52,258 nucleotides of DNA, taken from the NCBI RefSeq assembly GCF_005886875.1, contig NZ_PNBY01000068.1, positions 1 to 52,258 on the forward strand, read 5' to 3'. Position 1 is the first letter of the stretch. Every line of letters starts with the position of its first letter. The position numbers were made by a program, and so were the translations under genes. Source of the stretch: Pseudoalteromonas aurantia (GTDB taxonomy: Bacteria > Pseudomonadota > Gammaproteobacteria > Enterobacterales > Alteromonadaceae). Under the pieces are notes generated by a model. That model saw only the letters and a list, made by a program, of their open reading frames with translations, ran no database searches and was not told the DNA's origin. Below are positions 45,373 through 52,258 of this stretch, piece after piece.

Positions 45373-47850
45373 ATGATCAAACAATCTCTTATCTCAGCCG
45401 CTATCGCATCAAGTTTATTTTTAACCGGTTGCCAAACAACACATACCTCATCAAATCAAATTAAAGACCAAGGTATACCAGCCTCAGTTGTAGCAACACC
45501 AGTCGATTTTGGTGGTGAGCAAATCACGTTAGAGCAAGCGATGGCTCATCCAGACTGGCTAGGACGTAAACCGCAAAATGCGTTTTGGGCAGCAGATAGC
45601 AAAACGGTTGTATTCAATCAAAAGCAAGCAGGTAGTGATTTAAAAGACACGTTCATTGTCGCAAATAACACTGCACCAACAAAAGTATTGCTTTCGCAAT
45701 TACATTCGGTTGGTGCCAAAAATGCGGTGTATTCTTCAAATGGTGAGTATCAAGTCTATACGTTTAAAGGCAATGTGTTTGCTAAAACGATTAGTACTGG
45801 CGACATCAAACAGTTAACGTTTTCGTCAGAGCGAGCATTTCAATTACAATTTTTAAATTCAGGCGATGTTGCGTACCGGGTTGGAAATACTTTTTACACT
45901 GTGAATGTTCGTACCGGTCAGTCAAAAGAGCTAACAAAACTTCATTTGTCTGATGCACCAAAAGGCTTAGCTGCACCTAATGGTTTTATTGCCGAAGAGC
46001 AACATAAGCTGATTGAATATGTTGCTTTAACGCATAAAAATAGCCTAGATCGTGAGCAACGTACCAAGGCACTCAAAGAACAAAATAGCACAGTAGCAAA
46101 TAGCCACTTTTACCTTGGTAAAGGCAAAGCATTGGTATCAGCAAGCCTATCTCCAGCAGGGGATAAACTGATTGCGGTCGTGACAGACAAAACTCGCTGG
46201 AATGCAGAAACAGACATCATGCCAAACTATGTGAGTCAAAACGGTGATATCGACCCTGTGCAAGCTCGCCGTCGTGTTGCACAAGCAAAAGCGGTTTATT
46301 CAGAGGTTGTGCTGCTAGAGTTAGCCACTAAAGCGCAAACAAGTTTAAGCTATGACACTTTACCGGGTTATGATGAAGATGTGTTAGCAGGTGTTAAAAA
46401 AGAGAATGCAGCAGCTATAGGTAAAACCTATCAGTCAGAGAAGTCGCCACGTGCAATCAACTTAATACGAGATTGGGGCTGGAGTCAAAGCGCCATTCAA
46501 TGGAATAGCACAGGCTCAGAAGTGGCAGTCATGCTTGAGGCGTGGGATAACAAAGACCGTTGGTTAGCGACAGTAGATTTTGAACAGCAAGAGTTTGTAT
46601 CTCAGCATCGCTTACATGATGAGGCGTGGGTGAACTATGTTTACAACGATTTCGGCTGGTTAAATAATACAGATACCTTGTACTACTTATCTGAAGAATC
46701 AGGATATAGCCATATATACACCAAACCACTCGGTGGGCGTGCAACGCAGCTGACATCAGGCAATTATGTTGTATCGAATTTAACGCTTAGTAAAGACGAC
46801 AGCGCTATTTACTACAAAGCGAATGTTGAGCACCCTGGGTTATACGAAATATATCGTGTGGATCCTCAAACCGCAAAGACAGAAACGCTGACAGATTTAA
46901 ATGGTATGACAGATTACAGTTTAAGCCCTGATGGCACTAAGCTGTTATTGAATCATTCAAAAATAATGATGCCAAATGAATTATACGTTGCTGATGCGAA
47001 GCCCGGAGCGACAACTACACGTTTAACAAATACAGTATCAGACACATTTTTAAATAAAAAACTGATTGCGCCAAAGATAGTCGCAGTGCCTTCAAGTCAT
47101 ACAGATCAACCCGTGTATGCCAAAGTATACTATCCAGCAGATTATGTTGAAGGTGAGGGTGGTAAAAAGCGTAAAGCGGTGATTTTCAATCACGGTGCTG
47201 GCTACTTGCAAAATTCACATATGGGTTGGTCAGTCTACTTCCGTGAATTTATGTTTCATTCTCTGTTAGCCAGTGAAGGTTACGTAGTAATGGATATGGA
47301 TTATCGAGCTTCAAAAGGCTATGGCCGAGACTGGCGAACTGCGATTTACCGTCAAATGGGTAAACCTGAAGTTGAAGATTTAGCGGATGGCGTGAAGTGG
47401 ATGGCCGAGTACGCCAATGTAGACACCAAATCGGTGGGTACATATGGCGGCTCATATGGCGGCTTCATGACGTTTATGGCAATGTTCACGCAACCAGATC
47501 TATTCCAAGCAGGTGCGGCACTTCGTCCTGTTACTGATTGGGCTTATTACAATACAGGGTACACGTCAAACATATTGAATCATCCTGATGTTGACCCAAT
47601 AGCCTATCGTAGAAGCTCACCAATTTATCATGCACAAGGGTTGAAAAATGATTTGTTGATCAATGCTCCAATGATTGATGATAATGTGTTTTTCCAAGAT
47701 GTTGTGCGTTTGGTACAGCGTTTAATTGAGCTGGAAAAAGAAGATTTTGAAACGGCCATTTACCCAGTTGAACCGCATGGTTTTGTTCAGCCTTCAAGCT
47801 GGTTAGATGAATATCGTCGTATTTATAAGTTGTTCCAAGAAAACTTATAA
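45373..47850 (+). CDS. S9-family (DPP4-like) serine peptidase lipoprotein
   Basis: 825 residues. Lipoprotein signal MIKQSLISAAIASSLFLTGC, lipid attachment at Cys20. A beta-propeller region (about 60-560) precedes the alpha/beta-hydrolase domain. The catalytic serine lies in TYGGSYGGFMT (about 694-704), the aspartate in MIDDNVFFQD and the histidine in VEPHGFVQP. S9 enzymes cleave short proline-containing peptides; anchored in the outer membrane it probably works on peptides in the periplasm or at the surface. AGAAG is ahead of its ATG. Single gene, closed by a terminator. Confidence 0.92.
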   Translation: MIKQSLISAAIASSLFLTGCQTTHTSSNQIKDQGIPASVVATPVDFGGEQITLEQAMAHPDWLGRKPQNAFWAADSKTVVFNQKQAGSDLKDTFIVANNTAPTKVLLSQLHSVGAKNAVYSSNGEYQVYTFKGNVFAKTISTGDIKQLTFSSERAFQLQFLNSGDVAYRVGNTFYTVNVRTGQSKELTKLHLSDAPKGLAAPNGFIAEEQHKLIEYVALTHKNSLDREQRTKALKEQNSTVANSHFYLGKGKALVSASLSPAGDKLIAVVTDKTRWNAETDIMPNYVSQNGDIDPVQARRRVAQAKAVYSEVVLLELATKAQTSLSYDTLPGYDEDVLAGVKKENAAAIGKTYQSEKSPRAINLIRDWGWSQSAIQWNSTGSEVAVMLEAWDNKDRWLATVDFEQQEFVSQHRLHDEAWVNYVYNDFGWLNNTDTLYYLSEESGYSHIYTKPLGGRATQLTSGNYVVSNLTLSKDDSAIYYKANVEHPGLYEIYRVDPQTAKTETLTDLNGMTDYSLSPDGTKLLLNHSKIMMPNELYVADAKPGATTTRLTNTVSDTFLNKKLIAPKIVAVPSSHTDQPVYAKVYYPADYVEGEGGKKRKAVIFNHGAGYLQNSHMGWSVYFREFMFHSLLASEGYVVMDMDYRASKGYGRDWRTAIYRQMGKPEVEDLADGVKWMAEYANVDTKSVGTYGGSYGGFMTFMAMFTQPDLFQAGAALRPVTDWAYYNTGYTSNILNHPDVDPIAYRRSSPIYHAQGLKNDLLINAPMIDDNVFFQDVVRLVQRLIELEKEDFETAIYPVEPHGFVQPSSWLDEYRRIYKLFQENL

Positions 47851-47863
47851 ACGTTTATATAAT

Positions 47864-47890
47864 AAACGCCAACATTGTGTTGGCGTTTTT
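47864..47890. terminator. Terminator after the S9 peptidase
   Basis: AAACGCCAACA (47864-47874), TTG loop, TGTTGGCGTTT (47878-47888), then T. The A-rich left flank allows a weak bidirectional use for the rhombosortase gene ending at 47900. Confidence 0.9.
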
Positions 47891-47899
47891 GTTTCTCAA

Positions 47900-48499
47900 T
47901 TACTTCTTATCTGTGAAAAAGTGGTTTTTTAATAGCTCATAAAGCAAATTGAGACTTAATATCAACCCACCTATTGCACCGATTAAATGTGCTTCAATGG
48001 CAACTCTTGAGTCTATTAGATTACCCACATCAACACTTGGCCCATGCCACTGTTCCCAACCAAGCTTTACCCAAATACCAGCAAATAACAATAATCCTGT
48101 GCGCATACCCACACACATGTCTTTGACTGCCCCCCAGACAATAACACCATGCAGTAAACCGCTTAATCCGGTATAGACATTAATTGTTGGACAAAATAGC
48201 CAGATCCCCATACCAGTCCAAATAGCAAGGAAAAGTGTATGAACGAGATAACGAAGGGGTGAGCGGTGTTCTGCATGCAATAACCATATAAATACAATGC
48301 CCAGTACATTAAGCCCTAAATGTGTCCAGTTAGCATGAACAAATTGGCTCGTGGCAATGCGCCACCATTGATGCTGCTCAATGAGTGAACGGTTAAATTC
48401 AAATAGCGGATTACTATTGACCGCCATAAAGAGAGTACTGAGTAATATTAAACATAGGGGCGGTAAAATATATTTTCGGTTGATAGGTAAATCAAACAT
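47900..48499 (-). CDS. Rhombosortase (rhomboid-like intramembrane protease)
   Basis: 199 residues, five to six membrane helices. The catalytic serine is in GLSGLLHG (about 113-120), and the second residue in EAHLIGAIGG (about 169-178). The SQFVHANWTHLGLN segment near the first helices is also conserved. Rhombosortases cut the C-terminal GlyGly-CTERM tag of exported proteins (type II secretion substrates). No protein in the window ends with a GlyGly-CTERM motif, so its targets are elsewhere. It is divergent from the gamma-glutamyltransferase gene. Confidence 0.88.
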   Translation of the reverse strand: MFDLPINRKYILPPLCLILLSTLFMAVNSNPLFEFNRSLIEQHQWWRIATSQFVHANWTHLGLNVLGIVFIWLLHAEHRSPLRYLVHTLFLAIWTGMGIWLFCPTINVYTGLSGLLHGVIVWGAVKDMCVGMRTGLLLFAGIWVKLGWEQWHGPSVDVGNLIDSRVAIEAHLIGAIGGLILSLNLLYELLKNHFFTDKK

Positions 48500-48591
48500 A
48501 ATAATTTGGTTATAAGCATCTTTATTTTTTGCATATTGTGCCTCTTTACTTTTATTATGCCAATGCTAAGAACAACACAAAAGTGAATAAC

Positions 48592-50352
48592 ATGAAAAAG
48601 TCTCTGCCATTACTCGCGGCAATCACTATCAGTTTACTGCTATCTAGCTGCACTATTTTAGAAACACAACAAAGAGAGACGCGAGAACCTGAAGCGGCCA
48701 CGGGTCTACAAATCAAGCAGCAAGTGACTGCAAATGAGTATATGGTCGCAGCTGCGAATCCGTATGCTAGTCGAGCAGGGCAAGCGATGCTGGCTTTAGG
48801 TGGAAATGCCGTCGATGCAGCGATTGCAACGCAATTGGTACTCACTTTGGTAGAGCCACAGTCATCAGGTATTGGCGGTGGCGCATTTTTATTGTATTTC
48901 GACAATAAAACACAGCAACTGATCACATACGATGGCAGAGAAACAGCCCCTTCAGGTGCTGATCACAACCTATTTTTAGATGACACAGGTAAACCCGCTA
49001 AGTGGATTGAGGCGGTTGTAGGTGGCCGCTCTGTGGGGGTACCTGGTCTCTTACACGCGTTTAACCAAGCACATAAAGCGCATGGAAAATTAGATTGGCA
49101 GACGTTATTTAAACCGGCCATTGAATTGGCTGAACACGGGTTTGTTGTGTCAGCTCGGTTAAATATGCTGTTAGAGAAAAAATTTAACCCCGGCTTAGCA
49201 AAACTTTCACCTGCTAAAGAGTACTTTTACCCAAATGGAAAAGCATTGACAGTTGGTACGTTAAAAAAGAATCCAGAGCTTGCAGCGCTGTATAAGCAAG
49301 TTGCCGCTCATGGCATTCGTGCATTTTATGAAGGCGAACATGCCAAACGGTTAGTAAACGCGGTGCAAACATCAGCAATTGCGCCAGGGACGTTAACTGA
49401 GTCTGATTTAGCTAACTATACCAGTAAAATTCGAGATGCAATTTGCACTGAATATCATCAATATAAGGTATGTTCTATGGCTCCGCCAAGTAGTGGCGGC
49501 ATTGCGGTATTACAAATATTGAAATTGCTGGAAGGTAAAAAACTGTCACAGTATCCTGCAAATGATGAATATGCATTGCATCTGTTCACACAAGCATCGC
49601 GGTTAGCATTTGCAGATAGAAACCATTATGTCGCAGATCCCGACTTTGTGAGCGTACCAACAACCGCATTACTTGCAGCTGACTACTTAGCTGAGCGCGC
49701 TAAACTTATTTCAGATGAGGATAACCATGATGTGCCAGTAGGTCAGCCGATTGGCAAGTTAGCTTATGCGAAAGATGACGGCTTTGAGCTCCCTTCAACA
49801 ACGCACGTCTCTGTTGTTGATGCACAGGGTAATGCGGTTTCTATGACCAGCTCGATCGAAATGGGGTTTGGCTCAACGGTTATGGTTGACGGCTATCTAT
49901 TAAATAACCAACTAACCGATTTTTCATTAAGTCCAAAGAAAAATGGCAAGTGGATGGCGAACCGCGTTGAAGCGCACAAGCGACCAAGAAGTTCGATGTC
50001 TCCGGTGATGGTCTTTAATGCTGACGGCTCGCTAAAACTTGTGGTTGGTTCACCAGGCGGAAGTCGGATCATTAATTATGTGGCACACACGGTTATTGGG
50101 GTCTTAGATTGGGGATTAACCCCACAGCAAGCAGTAAATTTGCCAAAAATTACCAATCGAAATCGCTACACTACGTTAGAAAAGGGAACAAATCTGGCGT
50201 CGATAAAAGCGGATTTTGAAAAACGTGGGCATAAAGTTCATCTAAGAGACTTAAATTCTGGGTTACATGTAATTGAATTGAAAAATGGTGAACTACTCGG
50301 TGGCGTAGATCCTCGTAGAGAAGGGATTGCGCTGGGTGAAAGCAGCGAATAG
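48592..50352 (+). CDS. ggt: Gamma-glutamyltransferase (lipoprotein)
   Basis: 586 residues from ATG 48592. Lipoprotein signal MKKSLPLLAAITISLLLSSC, so membrane-attached rather than soluble periplasmic. Hallmarks: GGNAVDAAIATQLVLTLVEP, QSSGIGGGAFLLY, and the autoprocessing threonine at the start of TTHVSVVDAQGNA (nucleophile of the small subunit). Later SMSPVMVF and GSPGGSRIINYV bind the gamma-glutamyl group. It cleaves glutathione and transfers the glutamyl unit. The frame reaches 48529, but ATG 48592 gives the signal peptide. Confidence 0.93.
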   Translation: MKKSLPLLAAITISLLLSSCTILETQQRETREPEAATGLQIKQQVTANEYMVAAANPYASRAGQAMLALGGNAVDAAIATQLVLTLVEPQSSGIGGGAFLLYFDNKTQQLITYDGRETAPSGADHNLFLDDTGKPAKWIEAVVGGRSVGVPGLLHAFNQAHKAHGKLDWQTLFKPAIELAEHGFVVSARLNMLLEKKFNPGLAKLSPAKEYFYPNGKALTVGTLKKNPELAALYKQVAAHGIRAFYEGEHAKRLVNAVQTSAIAPGTLTESDLANYTSKIRDAICTEYHQYKVCSMAPPSSGGIAVLQILKLLEGKKLSQYPANDEYALHLFTQASRLAFADRNHYVADPDFVSVPTTALLAADYLAERAKLISDEDNHDVPVGQPIGKLAYAKDDGFELPSTTHVSVVDAQGNAVSMTSSIEMGFGSTVMVDGYLLNNQLTDFSLSPKKNGKWMANRVEAHKRPRSSMSPVMVFNADGSLKLVVGSPGGSRIINYVAHTVIGVLDWGLTPQQAVNLPKITNRNRYTTLEKGTNLASIKADFEKRGHKVHLRDLNSGLHVIELKNGELLGGVDPRREGIALGESSE

Positions 50353-50522
50353 TCATAGGCTTGCACAATAAACTACGTTATAATGATGGGCTCTGTAAGG
50401 CATTTAACAGTGTATTTACAGAGTCGATTGTATTGGTCTGATCTGAACGAATTTCATTGAAATTTGGCCACTTTCAGCAATAATAAACTCTTAGCCTTTT
50501 AAAATGTGTCTAGCTTGCAAAT

Positions 50523-52217
50523 ATGACTAAAAAAACAGATCCAAATTATCTATATATTCCTTTTTCTGGCCCTAACCTTCTTGAAACGCCATTGTTAAAC
50601 AAAGGCAGTGCATTTAGCCAAAATGAGCGAGAGAATTTTAATTTAACGGGACTTGTGCCTCCGCGCTTTGAAACAATCGAAGAACAAGTTGAACGTTGTT
50701 ACCAGCAGTACTCAAGCTTCAATGACAATTTAAACAAGCATATTTACTTACGTGCAATTCAAGACAATAACGAAACGTTATATTACCGTCTGGTGCGCGA
50801 TCATTTAGAAGAAATGATGCCAATTATTTACACCCCAACGGTGGGGGATGCTTGTGAGAAATTCTCTGATATTTATCGCAGCTCACGCGGCTTGTTTATT
50901 TCTTATGAAGATCGCTACCAAATCGACGATATTTTACGTAATGCCACAAAAGGCAAAGTGAAGGTAATAGTTGTCACTGATGGAGAGCGTATTCTAGGAT
51001 TAGGCGACCAAGGCATTGGTGGCATGGGGATCCCGATTGGTAAATTGTCGCTATACACAGCGTGTGGTGGTATTAGCCCAGCTTATACATTACCTGTCAT
51101 GCTCGATGTAGGTACAAATAACGAGAAATTACTCAATGATCCTATGTATATGGGCGCACGTCATAAGCGCATAGGCCAAGCTGAGTACGATGAGTTTTTA
51201 GGTTTATTCATTGACGCTGTTAAGCGTCGTTGGCCAAGTGTTCTACTACAGTTTGAAGATTTTGCGCAGCCTAACGCAATGCCACTACTGAAACGATACA
51301 GAGATCAAATATGTAGCTTTAACGATGATATTCAAGGTACAGCGTCTGTGACTGTGGGTTCTTTGTTAGCTGCGTGTCGTGTCAAAGGTGCTAAATTATC
51401 AGAGCAGAAAGTGGTGTTCGTTGGCGCAGGCTCTGCTGGGTGTGGTATTGCTGAGCAAATTATTAGTCAAATGGTGGCTGAAGGTGCTTCAAGCGAGCAA
51501 GCTCGTAGCCAAATTTACATGGTTGATCGTTTTGGCTTGCTTAGTGAAGGTATGGATGATCTGCGCGATTTCCAAGCGGCTTTAGTTCAATCAAATGATG
51601 CGCTAAGTGAATGGAGTTATAGCGGCGACTTTGCATCACTTCTTGATGTAATGCACTGCGCAAAGCCAGATATTTTAATTGGAGTTTCTGGCCAACCAGG
51701 GTTGTTTACCGAACAAGTGATCCGCGCGATGTACTCTGGATGTGAGCGTCCAATTATATTTCCATTAAGTAACCCGTCACGTCAGGTAGAAGCACATCCA
51801 AAAGATGTAATTGCTTGGACTCAGGGTAATGCGATTGTTGCTACCGGTAGCCCATTTGAACCCGTTGAGTTTGAAGGTAATACTTACCCGATCCCCCAAT
51901 GTAATAACAGTTATATTTTCCCTGGCATAGGGCTTGGCGTTATTGCTGCTAAAGCCACACGAATTACCGATAATATGTTAATGGTGTCGAGTAAGACATT
52001 GGCAGAATCTTCACCACTGGCTAATACTGGTAAGGGCTGTTTACTGCCTGCTTTGGTTGATATTGAACAGCTAAGTAAACGTATTGCGTTTGCTGTTGCA
52101 AAATCTGCTATGGAAGAAGGCGTTGCGCTTGAAATGGATGATGATGCTATCTGGGCGGCAATCAATAAAAACTATTGGCTACCTAAGTATAGAAACTACA
52201 AACGCTGTAGTATTTAG
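50523..52217 (+). CDS. maeA: NAD-dependent malic enzyme
   Basis: 564 residues (E. coli MaeA 565). Oxidative decarboxylation of malate to pyruvate and CO2. [18 protein letters not shown] is the malic-enzyme signature, [16 protein letters not shown] the substrate loop, [12 protein letters not shown] the metal-binding aspartates, and [17 protein letters not shown] the NAD-binding fold. It is separated from ggt by 170 bp. The gene ends close to the right edge of the window, and no terminator is seen before the edge. Confidence 0.95.
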   Translation: MTKKTDPNYLYIPFSGPNLLETPLLNKGSAFSQNERENFNLTGLVPPRFETIEEQVERCYQQYSSFNDNLNKHIYLRAIQDNNETLYYRLVRDHLEEMMPIIYTPTVGDACEKFSDIYRSSRGLFISYEDRYQIDDILRNATKGKVKVIVVTDGERILGLGDQGIGGMGIPIGKLSLYTACGGISPAYTLPVMLDVGTNNEKLLNDPMYMGARHKRIGQAEYDEFLGLFIDAVKRRWPSVLLQFEDFAQPNAMPLLKRYRDQICSFNDDIQGTASVTVGSLLAACRVKGAKLSEQKVVFVGAGSAGCGIAEQIISQMVAEGASSEQARSQIYMVDRFGLLSEGMDDLRDFQAALVQSNDALSEWSYSGDFASLLDVMHCAKPDILIGVSGQPGLFTEQVIRAMYSGCERPIIFPLSNPSRQVEAHPKDVIAWTQGNAIVATGSPFEPVEFEGNTYPIPQCNNSYIFPGIGLGVIAAKATRITDNMLMVSSKTLAESSPLANTGKGCLLPALVDIEQLSKRIAFAVAKSAMEEGVALEMDDDAIWAAINKNYWLPKYRNYKRCSI

Positions 52218-52258
52218 TAAATAGTATTAAGCCAGCATTTGCTTAATGCCGATCAGAT

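Noticed and set aside
47900..48499. Rhombosortase with a local GlyGly-CTERM substrate
   Set aside because: No protein in the window ends in a Gly-Gly, helix and basic tail; the S9 peptidase and the Calx-beta protein end differently.
50353..50522. FadR-like site ahead of maeA
   Set aside because: TGGTCTGATC resembles part of a FadR site but the palindrome is incomplete.
1..52258. CRISPR array, tRNA or integrase/prophage signature
   Set aside because: No regularly spaced direct repeats, cloverleaf candidates or phage/integrase genes were recognised by reading both strands.

Overview
The window looks like a chromosomal segment of a marine gammaproteobacterium of the Alteromonadales, most probably Pseudoalteromonas. 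The evidence is the gene mix (betIBA with a TorF-type porin, bioBFCD divergent from bioA, a YbiT-type ABC-F, a rhombosortase, a secreted S9 peptidase lipoprotein), the moderately AT-rich sequence, and Fur-, BetI-, BirA- and FNR-type sites of gammaproteobacterial form. This is inferred by recognising protein families; no database search was run. No tRNA, rRNA, CRISPR array, intact IS or prophage was seen.

Layout. 1-3421: end of an unknown gene, an ABC1/UbiB-like kinase, and a cryptochrome/photolyase followed by its frequent neighbour DUF2256. 3422-3951: gap with a structured, repeat-like segment and the bet promoter/operator. 3952-9808: choline-to-glycine-betaine module (betI, betB, betA), a short BCCT-like transporter and a TorF-family outer-membrane protein. 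9809-11971: gene-poor stretch, a small lipoprotein, a nested palindrome and a Spo0M-family protein. 11972-18891 (minus): one operon of MipA/OmpV protein, lipoprotein MFP adaptor, RND pump, OmpR-type regulator and histidine kinase. 19075-24101: a methyltransferase broken near its 3' end, then a second MFP-RND pair directly behind a near-consensus Fur box. 24102-30538: decayed and accessory DNA (a YqaE/Pmp3 remnant, small orphan ORFs, a frameshifted GNAT) around a three-gene fimbria-like operon: DUF4402 pilin-like protein, PapD-like chaperone, and a large usher-like protein with SdrD-like and SPOR domains at its C-terminus.

30618-37149: a lysine 2,3-aminomutase-family radical SAM enzyme and the biotin genes. 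bioA faces bioBFCD across a BirA-type operator that overlaps a promoter; the four rightward genes overlap end to start. 37222-40619: a secreted Calx-beta/DUF4114-like protein, a small conserved-looking protein, a GNAT, and a TetR regulator separated from a small membrane protein by two copies of a 12-bp palindrome. 40701-45134: a YbiT-type ABC-F that appears to start at AUU, purEK and a YeiH-family transporter. 45185-45281: three consecutive perfect hairpins. 45373-52217: S9 peptidase lipoprotein, rhombosortase, gamma-glutamyltransferase lipoprotein and NAD-malic enzyme.

The most unusual items are the usher-SPOR fusion in its compact pilus-like operon, the apparent AUU start of the ABC-F translation factor, the Fur-box-controlled RND pump, and the cluster of freshly broken genes around 19-30 kb.
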